The notes under the pieces were generated by a model. That model searched no databases and was not told the origin of the DNA. It saw nothing but the letters and a program-made list of their open reading frames with translations. 64,000 nucleotides of DNA from contig NZ_VIGC02000008.1 of NCBI RefSeq assembly GCF_006569185.2, forward strand, positions 62,001-126,000. The letters are read 5' to 3'. The translations under genes and the position numbers were made by a program. Positions 8,045 to 15,004 of this stretch are shown one piece after another (position 1 is the first letter of the stretch; the number at the start of each line of letters is the position of its first letter). Source of the DNA: Litorilinea aerophila (GTDB taxonomy: Bacteria; Chloroflexota; Anaerolineae; Caldilineales; Caldilineaceae).

Positions 8045-8617
8045 ATGCAGACTTACAAAATTGTGCAAACAACCCAACTCAGAGGGCTTTTGAGCTTGCT
8101 GGTCGCGAGTGGGCTGTTGCTGGCGGCCTGTCAGTCAGCCGTGCCTGCGTCGCCAGCCACATCCGTACCCACCAATACGCCAGTACCGTCAACGTCCACA
8201 CCTGAATCCATACCGACTGCGGAGGGCCAGGAAGCCCAGAAGGCGGAGGCCAGGACAGTCCGGGTTTCGCTGACTGAATTCACGATTGAAATGCCGAATA
8301 CGGTTCCAGCAGGGCCAACCCTCTTCGAGGTGACCAATGAGGGTTCCTTCGCGCATAACTTCAAGATTGAAGGCCAGGGCATTGAGGAAGTATTCCAGAC
8401 CACCCTGGCACCCGGCGAAACCCGCACCATGCAGATCGAGTTGCCGCCAGGTGAGTACCGGGTATATTGCCCCGTAGATGGGCATGCGAGGCGCGGGATG
8501 GATCTGCAACTGAGCGTGTCAGGGGCTGCTGAGACATCCCAGGCTGAGGCGACTCCTGCGCCGAGCTCGGAAGGTGCGGACGAAGAGAACGGCAGCTATG
8601 GTGGCTACCGCTATTAG
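8045..8617 (+). CDS. Cupredoxin-domain lipoprotein (type 1 copper)
   Basis: A 190-residue lipoprotein: signal peptide with lipobox LLAAC (Cys29), a Thr/Pro/Ser linker, then a cupredoxin domain from about residue 65. Type 1 copper ligands are visible: His in FAHNFKIEG, then Cys, His and Met in YRVYCPVDGHARRGM. It is expected to carry electrons or bind copper outside the membrane. The start at 8045 follows AAGGGAGGTCAGAG and begins the signal peptide; the frame extends upstream to 7940 without a better start. The C-terminal tail is Glu/Gly/Tyr rich. It converges on the methyltransferase gene. Confidence 0.9.
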   Translation: MQTYKIVQTTQLRGLLSLLVASGLLLAACQSAVPASPATSVPTNTPVPSTSTPESIPTAEGQEAQKAEARTVRVSLTEFTIEMPNTVPAGPTLFEVTNEGSFAHNFKIEGQGIEEVFQTTLAPGETRTMQIELPPGEYRVYCPVDGHARRGMDLQLSVSGAAETSQAEATPAPSSEGADEENGSYGGYRY

Positions 8618-8639
8618 CGCTGTCAGGTAGATAACTGTT

Positions 8640-9266
8640 CTACTCCTTGTGGGCCACCATCAGCTTGAAAATGCCGCCCCTGCCCAGATCTTCCACCCGA
8701 TCCAGATGCAGGCCGCTGGCACGGACATTCTCCACGGTACGTCGATTGATATTGGCGCCCATGACCCGCACCACCAGGGGATTGACCAGGTCCATCAACG
8801 TCCCCAGGACCGGGTTGGCCGAGCGCACATGTTCCAGCAAGAGGAGCTGACCGCCCGGTTTGAGCACCCGACGTATTTCCTGGAGGCCCAGGATTGGGTC
8901 CGGTACCGAACAAAAGACGAAGGTGGCTACCACGTCGTCAAAGGAATCGTCGGGATAGTTCAGCGCCTGGACATCCCCCAGTTGCAGGTCTACTTTTACC
9001 CCCAGGGCCTGGGCCCGGCGCTGGGCCCGCTTGAACATGCCGGGGGTGAGATCGATGGCTGTGACTTCTGTGCCTGGTGGATAGAAAGGCATGTTTTTCC
9101 CCGTGCCCACGCCCACCTCCAGGATGTGGGGGCCCCTGGTAAGGGACCAGAGCCGTTCTCTCCACCCCTGGTAGCGTCTTTCAGCCAAAGCCTCCATCCA
9201 GTCGTAGAGGGGAGCGATCCGTTGATAGCGGGCTCGGGTTTGTTCCGTCGCGGCAGCATTCACCAT
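8640..9266 (-). CDS. Class I SAM-dependent methyltransferase (UbiE/MenG-like)
   Basis: A 208-residue methyltransferase. An N-terminal YQRIAPLYDWMEAL segment resembles UbiE/COQ5-type enzymes. The SAM-binding motif I is ILEVGVGTGKNMPFY, with an acidic EVTAIDLTPGMF motif II and a Rossmann-fold remainder. The substrate is unassigned; proximity to a flavoprotein and cytochrome b makes a quinone or lipid substrate possible (inference). AAGGAGAAGAACGACC precedes the chosen ATG at 9266; the frame is open to 9320, but that part is a palindrome. Confidence 0.85.
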   Translation of the reverse strand: MVNAAATEQTRARYQRIAPLYDWMEALAERRYQGWRERLWSLTRGPHILEVGVGTGKNMPFYPPGTEVTAIDLTPGMFKRAQRRAQALGVKVDLQLGDVQALNYPDDSFDDVVATFVFCSVPDPILGLQEIRRVLKPGGQLLLLEHVRSANPVLGTLMDLVNPLVVRVMGANINRRTVENVRASGLHLDRVEDLGRGGIFKLMVAHKE

Positions 9267-9294
9267 GGTCGTTCTTCTCCTTGGGGTCACGAGG

Positions 9295-9320
9295 TTGTCC
9301 CGCACTTCAGTGCGGGACAA
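9295..9320. repeat. Short perfect palindrome TTGTCCCGCACT-TC-AGTGCGGGACAA
   Basis: A 12-bp perfect stem with a 2-nt loop, upstream of the methyltransferase gene. It could end the preceding flavoprotein transcript or be an operator. It belongs with the other short intergenic palindromes of this window. Confidence 0.5.
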
Positions 9321-9343
9321 GGGATGACTGGAGTCTAAACCAG

Positions 9344-9357
9344 TCTGTCGGGATTTA
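9344..9357 (-). repeat. Possible partial copy of the taaatcccgrcaga repeat
   Basis: The 14-bp sequence taaatcccgacaga (minus strand) matches the start of the dispersed repeat described at 54090 and 43143, and is preceded by gg as in the 54090 copy. The similarity ends after 14 bp, so this may be a relic or chance. Confidence 0.3.
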
Positions 9358-9441
9358 CCAGGTGGTTTCTACCTCTCGGATGTAGAGTGAGACCTCTACC
9401 GGGCTCATGCGATGGATGCAGGCTACGTCCATATCAGTGGC

Positions 9442-10542
9442 TCAGTGGCTCCTGCTCAGGTGCTCCTGCGGCTGTTTTTCCCGGGAGTGGGTCGTCGCAA
9501 CCCCAGACGCGCGGGTGAACCAGCCGCTCTCCGTCAGGTACCTGCCCATGATCCGGTGGGTCAGCGCGGGCCTGGCGCAGATCTGCCCGGCCAGCGCCAG
9601 CAGCCATTCGGGTGTGTGCGCCACCAATGTCTGCAGGGTCAGCAGGCGGGCCTGGAAGCGCTCGTTACCGCGTACCTGTAACCGGTACAGTGCCTCCGCC
9701 TCCTGTCGGGTGAGGGAACCGGCCAGCACGCCGGCAATGGCGCGGCCGCAGTGAATGCCGTGAAAGATGGCTGTGCGGATGCCCTCGCCGCTCAGGGGCA
9801 GGCAGTGGCCGGCGGCGTCGCCCACCCGGAAGACTCCATTCACCACCGGCGCGCGCGGCGCGATCACCAGAACCCCACCGTGGGTGTCGCCAGGGGAGAG
9901 GTGGTAGCGGGACAGAAAGTGGGCCAGCACAGGCCGTAGCTGTAGACTTTTGTCGAAGCTGCCGACGCCAAAGCGGGTCGTCTGGCCACAGGGGAAGATC
10001 CAGGCATAGCCGTTGGCCACCAGGGCTTTCTCCACGTAGAAGTGGAGCCCCGGTGCATCCCAGGTGATGGGCAGTTCGGTCTCCAGGCCGTAGCCCCGGG
10101 GGGCTTGCGTTGGGGTGTCTGCGCCCGGCTGTGATCGCCATCCCGAGGCATCTACCACGAATGAGGCCTGTACCCGGCCCCGCGTCGTGGCGGCGAAATC
10201 TGCTCCCATCTGCGTGACCCGGGCCTGCCACACGTCGGCGTTCGTCTGGGCCAGCATCTCCTGGCAGAAGCGCCGGTAGTCGAAGGTCACGAACGGATCG
10301 CGCAGGGGGAAGCGGACTTCCCGCTGACCGATGTGCAGCACCAGGGTGCGATGTACAGCCTGGATGGACCGTTCAGCGCCGACTGCCTGCACCGTTTGCA
10401 GCGGGGTGCCACAGGCGGACATCGGGTGGGATCCGATGGGGTACTGGTCGACCAGCAGAACCCGGTGATCCGGCAGTTGCATGGCGACGGCCAGGCCAGC
10501 AAAGCTCCCTCCCACGATCACCACGTCAAAATGCTCATCCAT
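9442..10542 (-). CDS. FAD-dependent oxidoreductase, geranylgeranyl-reductase-like
   Basis: A 366-residue flavoprotein. The N-terminal dinucleotide-binding fingerprint is DVVIVGGSFAGLAVAMQL. A second FAD motif reads GVFRVGDAAGHCLPLSGEGI, typical of the geranylgeranyl reductase/FixC-like group that hydrogenates isoprenoid chains or oxidises quinone-like substrates. The ATG at 10542 shares one base with the stop of the preceding gene (TGATG), showing translational coupling; the frame is open further upstream, but only as antisense of that gene's end. Clustering with cytochrome b suggests a quinone-related role (inference). Confidence 0.82.
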   Translation of the reverse strand: MDEHFDVVIVGGSFAGLAVAMQLPDHRVLLVDQYPIGSHPMSACGTPLQTVQAVGAERSIQAVHRTLVLHIGQREVRFPLRDPFVTFDYRRFCQEMLAQTNADVWQARVTQMGADFAATTRGRVQASFVVDASGWRSQPGADTPTQAPRGYGLETELPITWDAPGLHFYVEKALVANGYAWIFPCGQTTRFGVGSFDKSLQLRPVLAHFLSRYHLSPGDTHGGVLVIAPRAPVVNGVFRVGDAAGHCLPLSGEGIRTAIFHGIHCGRAIAGVLAGSLTRQEAEALYRLQVRGNERFQARLLTLQTLVAHTPEWLLALAGQICARPALTHRIMGRYLTESGWFTRASGVATTHSREKQPQEHLSRSH

Positions 10543-11054
10543 CAGCTTTTCCCCCGGACCAGAACCAGGCCCAACCCGAGGCTGAGCAGCAGGCCGACCC
10601 CGATCACGCCCCATTCCAGCAGAGACTTGCTGCGATCCAGGGCCATCAACGCGGCCGAGGGTTCGGCAGGGACGGCCGCACCCTCGCCGGCCTCCACGGT
10701 CAATTCGGCCGTGAGTGTCTCGCCCTCGCCGCTGACCGCGACCACCTGGTAGATGCCGGACGACACATTGGCGGGGATGGTAAATTCCTGATGGAAGTCC
10801 TCGTCGTCGCCCACGGTCACCGTGCCCAGAGTAGTCTCGAAACCAACGCCTTGCAACGAGATGGTGAATTCCTCACCGGCCTCGACGCCCTCCCCCTTCA
10901 CGTTGATAGAACCGCCGGGGACCACGACCGCTGGCTCCACGGTTATCTCGGCCCCGCCGTGGGCCAGGGCGGGGACCGCGGGGAGCAGCATCAGCCCCAG
11001 GAGCAGTACCGCGCCCATCTGCCAGAGCCGGCGGAACGATGCTTGCCTAGCCAT
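10542..11054 (-). CDS. Secreted, C-terminally membrane-anchored beta-sandwich protein
   Basis: A 170-residue protein with a signal peptide ending at ALAHGG, a beta-rich domain (ITVEPAVVVPGGSINVKGEG resembles CopC/Ig-like sandwich starts) and a C-terminal transmembrane helix followed by VRGKS. A mature N-terminal His as in CopC-type proteins is conceivable, but no complete copper site is visible. AAGGAGGACCGGT precedes the ATG. It overlaps the 79-residue membrane protein gene by 8 bp and the flavoprotein by 1 bp. Its function is unknown; it is probably an accessory of the cytochrome b operon. Confidence 0.75.
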   Translation of the reverse strand: MARQASFRRLWQMGAVLLLGLMLLPAVPALAHGGAEITVEPAVVVPGGSINVKGEGVEAGEEFTISLQGVGFETTLGTVTVGDDEDFHQEFTIPANVSSGIYQVVAVSGEGETLTAELTVEAGEGAAVPAEPSAALMALDRSKSLLEWGVIGVGLLLSLGLGLVLVRGKS

Positions 11055-11286
11055 ACCGGTCCTCCTTCTTTTCCACGGGCACCGGAAGGGTTGCCGTGCG
11101 ATGGAGCATGCGCGCCATGCCGGCCACGGTCACGATCATCAGGACGGCGCTGGCGACCACCTGACCCACGTCCAGAACGGTCATGGTGGCGCCGGCCGCC
11201 ACAGCTTTGCTCTCCATCCACAGTTGGCCGGAGGCGAAGGTGGCCAGGGCCAACAGCACGAGAAAGGTTGTGGTGATTCTCTTCAT
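11047..11286 (-). CDS. Small two-helix membrane protein of the cytochrome b operon
   Basis: A 79-residue protein with two hydrophobic helices (about residues 4-20 and 34-54) and a charged C-terminus. The start at 11286 follows AAGGAAGTGACCCC. It lies between cytochrome b and the secreted sandwich protein, overlapping the latter by 8 bp. I do not recognise the family. It could be a small subunit of the quinol-oxidising complex. Confidence 0.7.
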   Translation of the reverse strand: MKRITTTFLVLLALATFASGQLWMESKAVAAGATMTVLDVGQVVASAVLMIVTVAGMARMLHRTATLPVPVEKKEDRYG

Positions 11287-11360
11287 GGGGTCACTTCCTT
11301 GTCGAATCGTTTCGTGCCAACCTGCGTTTATCCCGGGTTCGATGCAAGCCCCTGAGGAAA

Positions 11361-12446
11361 TCACCCCATCAGGTGGGGCGCGGGCCGGCTCAGCCAGGCG
11401 TAGCCAGCCAGGGCGATCAGCACGACCAGCAGCAGGGTGGCGGCCGCCACTATCCAGCGCCGTCGCCGGGGCGAGAGCCAGGGGCTACGGTCCACGAAGG
11501 GCACCAGCGCCAGCAGGGCAAAGAGGACACCGCTACCCACCAGCAGGCCCCGGATGCCAAAGACGTCTTCCAAGGGATAGAAGGGCAGGAACATCCACGG
11601 CGGCTTGGTCACCTCGGCGCCGGGAACACCGGCCTGGCCCAGAGGCGCTGGCCAGGCCAGGGCCAGTACGCCGACCAAGGCGAAGAGCAGGAGGCCGTAG
11701 CCGGTCATCCTGCGCAGATGCACCGTGAAGCGGGAGCTTCCCTGCTCCTTCGTAGGCGGCCCTGAGGTGGCATCCACCGTTGCCTTAGGGGAGATGCCCA
11801 ACTGCTTGATCAGGTAGATATGGGCGATGATGAGCAGGGTGAAGGCGGCCGGCAACAGGGTGACATGGCCCAGATAGAGGCGGGTGAGAATCGGGACGCT
11901 GCGGCTAAACTCACTGGTGAACCAGACGCCCCATAGCCCCAGCAACTCGCCGATCTCCCGGTTGTGGGCCAGGGCCTCCACCCCCTCCTGATCCCACTTC
12001 AACACGGTACCTGTGAAGACAAAGCCCAGGGTCACGGCCAGCAGTCCGAGGCCCACCAGCCAGTTGATCTCGCGCGGCCGTTTGTAGCTGGCGGTGGTGA
12101 AGACCCGGATCAGGTGCAGCAGCGCCGTCACCACCACCAGGTTGGCCGTCCAGAAGTGGACGCTGCGGATAAAATCGCCAAAAGGGACCTGGGTAATGAT
12201 ATAAATCACGCTGTCATGGGCGTTGGCCGGATGGGGGTGGTAAAATTGGGCCAGCAACACCCCCGTGGCAATGAGGACAAGGAAGCCAAAGAGGGTGATG
12301 CCGCCTAGCAGGTAGGGCAGGCTGTTGGCGTGTTCGGGTACCGGGTAGGCCAGCCCCGACAGCCCCAGCCGCTCGTCCACTTTCTCCCAGAACGAATGTG
12401 AGTCGATCCGCACGTTGCGGTCAGTCGTGATGGTGGTCATGGTCAT
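11361..12446 (-). CDS. Cytochrome b (fused N- and C-terminal domains) with variant Qo motif
   Basis: A 361-residue, eight-helix diheme cytochrome b of a quinol:acceptor oxidoreductase. Haem histidines are His97/His111 and His194/His209; the 14 intervening residues in the second pair are the cytochrome b6-type spacing. Unlike plant b6/subunit IV, the N-terminal four helices and the C-terminal domain are fused. The Qo-site motif, usually PEWY, reads PPWM (residues 281-284) in TKPPWMFLPFYPLEDVFG. AGGAGAATGACC precedes the ATG. The Rieske partner is not adjacent; one is encoded at 30352. No cytochrome c1 or f is seen. Confidence 0.92.
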   Translation of the reverse strand: MTMTTITTDRNVRIDSHSFWEKVDERLGLSGLAYPVPEHANSLPYLLGGITLFGFLVLIATGVLLAQFYHPHPANAHDSVIYIITQVPFGDFIRSVHFWTANLVVVTALLHLIRVFTTASYKRPREINWLVGLGLLAVTLGFVFTGTVLKWDQEGVEALAHNREIGELLGLWGVWFTSEFSRSVPILTRLYLGHVTLLPAAFTLLIIAHIYLIKQLGISPKATVDATSGPPTKEQGSSRFTVHLRRMTGYGLLLFALVGVLALAWPAPLGQAGVPGAEVTKPPWMFLPFYPLEDVFGIRGLLVGSGVLFALLALVPFVDRSPWLSPRRRRWIVAAATLLLVVLIALAGYAWLSRPAPHLMG

Positions 12447-12542
12447 TCTCCTGATTCAGTCGCACCGCGGACACAGCCTGTCAGGCCCTTCTGGAGGGGG
12501 CCGGTGCCCATGTATCCTGCTGGCACGGCTCCACGATGTACT

Positions 12543-12761
12543 TCAGCGATGCCAATGGGAGTAGCCAGTCAGGCAGAGGCCCCAACAGAGCAAGAGCAGC
12601 GCCACCAGGAGGCTCACCGCCGTCGCGCCGGCAACCCTGGCGCCAAAGAGCGGCGTCACGATTAGACCAATGGCGACCAGGCTGCACAGCCAGATGACCA
12701 GGAGGATAGCCATAGTCTCTGAAGATGTAAAGCGATGGAGCCACTGTTTGAGGCCGTTCAC
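12543..12761 (-). CDS. Small two-helix membrane protein
   Basis: A 72-residue protein starting with GTG after AAGGAGAGACGAC. It has two hydrophobic segments (LLVIWLCSLVAIGLIV and VSLLVALLLLCWGLCL) and ends in YSHWHR. It is placed immediately upstream of cytochrome b in the same direction. Function unknown; possibly a small subunit or assembly factor of the cytochrome b complex. Confidence 0.6.
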   Translation of the reverse strand: MNGLKQWLHRFTSSETMAILLVIWLCSLVAIGLIVTPLFGARVAGATAVSLLVALLLLCWGLCLTGYSHWHR

Positions 12762-12872
12762 GTCGTCTCTCCTTGACCGGCGTACTCCAACCGGCCGATG
12801 GGGTCTCTGATCGTACGGTAACCCATTGGGGCATCGCGCTCATCTGGCGTGGCTGCTGCCGATGGATCCAGA

Positions 12873-13020
12873 TCATTCCTCTGCCTTGGCTGCCATGGTC
12901 GACAGTGTGGCCTCATCCGGTGGCACCCTCAGGCCAGAGAGGCGGGGCCAGAAGGCCGGCACCTGCGCTCGATAGGCCCGGTAGGCCTGGCCAAGCAGAA
13001 ATTCCGGGTTTCCTCTGGGC
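12873..13020 (-). pseudogene. C-terminal remnant resembling an isoprenylcysteine/phospholipid methyltransferase
   Basis: The minus-strand frame ending at 12873 encodes PEFLLGQAYRAYRAQVPAFW and then PRLSGLRVPP. The pattern L-x-x-x-x-G-x-x-Y-x-x-Y-x-x-x-V-P-x-x-x-P-R is characteristic of the extreme C-terminus of ICMT/NnrU-like membrane methyltransferases. The rest of such a protein (several membrane helices) is missing: upstream the frame runs directly into the dispersed repeat at 13021. This looks like a gene truncated at the repeat boundary. The identification rests on a short motif. Confidence 0.5.
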
Positions 13021-13066
13021 GTGTCACCTCTGGTTGCAACTGTCGGCGAATTTCTGCCGGGATTTA
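13021..13066 (-). repeat. Dispersed repeat, 46-bp copy
   Basis: On the minus strand it starts taaatcccggcagaaattcg and continues to ccagaggtgacac, closely matching the first 45 bp of the longer copies at 43143 and 54090. It abuts the methyltransferase-like gene remnant. Confidence 0.75.
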
Positions 13067-13175
13067 CTACCAGCATTATCGCGTGTTTCCCGAGCCCTCT
13101 ACACCGTGCGATGGCGCACCGATGGGAAGCAGAATTGCCTGTTTTCCCCATCGTTTGATTGGCCGGTTTGAGGTT

Positions 13176-13424
13176 CTATCCTTCTGGCCTGCCGTATCCC
13201 GCCCGGTCGATGGCGGCCTGGATCTGGCCAGGGTCGATTTGGGTCGGGTCATAGTCGATGTAGGCCACCTCGGTCACCGGATTGACGTACACCTGGCGAA
13301 TTCCCGCCACCCGCGCCAGCCGTCGTTCGAGGACCAGGGCGTCGCTGGCGCTACAGCCAAGCTGGTAGACCGGCAGCACCAGGTGTTTGCTGGTCTGCCT
13401 GCCAGTTCCTGTTTGTGTCTGCAT
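13176..13424 (-). CDS. Small heavy-metal-associated (HMA-like) domain protein
   Basis: An 82-residue ferredoxin-like alpha/beta domain of HMA type: VLPVYQLGCSASDALVLERR, then VAGIRQVYVNPVTEVAYIDY and a final AAIDRAGYG. The usual GMxCxxC metal loop is reduced to GCSA with one cysteine, so Cu(I) binding by a CxxC pair is not possible; it may bind differently or have lost binding. GAGGAGGCTAATCC precedes the ATG. It lies next to a lipoprotein gene in the same direction. Two other solo HMA genes are at 22363 and 22787. Confidence 0.75.
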   Translation of the reverse strand: MQTQTGTGRQTSKHLVLPVYQLGCSASDALVLERRLARVAGIRQVYVNPVTEVAYIDYDPTQIDPGQIQAAIDRAGYGRPEG

Positions 13425-13447
13425 GGATTAGCCTCCTCACTTGCCAT

Positions 13448-13957
13448 TCAAGGAATGGTCGTAGCGCTGCTGCGCGGCGGCCACTGGCCGGTGACGTCGT
13501 CCAGGCGGGGCACGTCGCCGCCGCTGATGCGCCAGCCCCGGGACGTTCGAATCAACGCCAGATTCTGGGTGACCACGGCGCTGTAGATGGGCAGCCCGTT
13601 GCGTACCACGCTGAAATGAAGCCGGTACGTCACGCGAGCCAGCTTGTTTTCTTCGTGGACTGCCACGCTCTCCACGTCAAAACTGTGGAACTGCACCTGG
13701 TCGCTGCTGCCCAGTTGATCGGCAAAAGTCTGCAGCGCTTCCCACGTCTCGCCCAGGCCGGCCGCGTTGGCCCCTTCGTCCGGGGTGGCGAAGAACGGCT
13801 CGACGGCGTTCAGGTTGCGGCGATTCAACCCGGACTGTACGGCATCCGCCAGCTCTTCCACCGTTTGGCGCACGGCGCGTTCATTGTTGCTACAAGCTGT
13901 CAGCCACAACGGAACGACGATCACCATCAGACTGATCCAAAGCCACCGTTTTCTCAT
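13448..13957 (-). CDS. Lipoprotein with NTF2-like fold (putative)
   Basis: A 169-residue lipoprotein: signal peptide VVPLWLTACSNN with the lipid Cys at 22, then a helix (VRQTVEELADAVQSGLN) and beta strands with RVTYRLHFSVVRNGLPIY and a final RTSRGWRISGGD. That order resembles an NTF2/SnoaL-like alpha+beta cone fold. No catalytic residues can be assigned. GAGGTGACGCC precedes the ATG. Function unknown. Confidence 0.75.
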   Translation of the reverse strand: MRKRWLWISLMVIVVPLWLTACSNNERAVRQTVEELADAVQSGLNRRNLNAVEPFFATPDEGANAAGLGETWEALQTFADQLGSSDQVQFHSFDVESVAVHEENKLARVTYRLHFSVVRNGLPIYSAVVTQNLALIRTSRGWRISGGDVPRLDDVTGQWPPRSSATTIP

Positions 13958-13972
13958 GGCGTCACCTCGCTT

Positions 13973-14968
13973 TCAATGGGGCACGCCTCGGACAGAGGCT
14001 GCCTCTCTGGCTACATCCGTCCTACGGCTGATCCACCAGACGCCTGCCAGGATCAGCGCCATGCCCGCCCCTTCGACCAGGCTCATCCGCTCGCCGAAGA
14101 AGACAGCGCCCAACAGGAGCGCAAAGGCCGGCGTCAGGAAAGTAAAGGTGTTGAGGCGGGTCAGCTCGCCCCGATGCAACAGGGAAAACCAGAGCCCAAA
14201 GGCCAGCGCCGTGCCCAACAGGCTCAGCACCAGCAACACGGCCACGAAGGTGGGCGCCCACGTGATCTGAACGGGCGACTCGAAGATCTGCGCGGCCAGG
14301 GAAAGCGGCACGCTGCCCAGGACAAACTGCCAGCCCGTGGCCATCCACAGGTCGACCTGCCCGGCCAGTCGTTTGAGCAGGACGTTGCCCACGGCCACGC
14401 CCAATGCTCCCAGCAGCACGTAGGCCACACCCAGCGGCGTACTGTTGGCGTTGCTGCCGAAGCCGGGCAGGGCTACCAGGATGATGCCGGCGAAGCCCAG
14501 TGCCAACCCCATTCGACGACGGGGCCCCAGTCGTTCCGCCAGCACGAAGTAGGCCAGACCTGCCGCTATCAAGGGTTGGGCGTTGGCAATGACGGTGGCC
14601 AGGCCGGGGCTGACGGCGCCGCCGGCCAGGAACATGCCTGTAAAGCCCAGGCCAGTGGCGCTGAGGCCTGCACCCAGGAGGGCCAGCCATGTGTTGGCAT
14701 CTCGGGGTAGCGGGCGGCGTAGCACAGCAGCGACGGTTAGCAATCCCGCACCCGCTATCAAGGAGCGCAAGGCGGCAAAGGCCAGGGGAGGGGCCGCGGC
14801 CAGCCCGGTGGCGATGAGTGGGTAGCAGAGCGCCCACAAAAACGTCACTGCAATCAGGCGGGCCCGATCGCCGGCGCTGAAGGCCGGGCGGGCGGCTGCC
14901 GCCGGGGCAGAAATGGTCTGGAATGGTCCACGCTGGCGACTGTTGGCGCTCCTGGTTGTGATCTGCAT
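13973..14968 (-). CDS. EamA-family (drug/metabolite transporter superfamily) permease
   Basis: A 331-residue membrane protein with ten predicted helices in two five-helix EamA repeats. The first repeat starts FLWALCYPLIATGLAAAPPL; the second starts after LGVAYVLLGALGVAVGNVLL. Such proteins export metabolites or amino acids; the substrate cannot be read from sequence. The N-terminal 35 residues are hydrophilic. The family is widespread and the context does not refine its role. Confidence 0.88.
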   Translation of the reverse strand: MQITTRSANSRQRGPFQTISAPAAAARPAFSAGDRARLIAVTFLWALCYPLIATGLAAAPPLAFAALRSLIAGAGLLTVAAVLRRPLPRDANTWLALLGAGLSATGLGFTGMFLAGGAVSPGLATVIANAQPLIAAGLAYFVLAERLGPRRRMGLALGFAGIILVALPGFGSNANSTPLGVAYVLLGALGVAVGNVLLKRLAGQVDLWMATGWQFVLGSVPLSLAAQIFESPVQITWAPTFVAVLLVLSLLGTALAFGLWFSLLHRGELTRLNTFTFLTPAFALLLGAVFFGERMSLVEGAGMALILAGVWWISRRTDVAREAASVRGVPH

Positions 14969-15004
14969 GAGTTATCGGTTCGCTTTCAAAGATTTGATTG
15001 GATT

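Larger units (their letters stand above)
12762..13175. other. Intergenic region with a gene remnant and a repeat
   Basis: The region has no intact gene. It contains the methyltransferase-like remnant (12873-13020) joined to a copy of the dispersed repeat (13021-13066), both listed separately. The rest shows nothing recognisable. Confidence 0.6.

Noticed and set aside
12543-12876. Longer 131-codon frame over the small two-helix protein
   Set aside because: Its product has no hydrophobic or domain signal, whereas the overlapping 72-codon frame has a ribosome site and two clear membrane helices.
13415-14710. A 431-codon plus-strand frame
   Set aside because: It runs antisense through a lipoprotein and an EamA permease gene, both with clear signatures and ribosome sites on the other strand.
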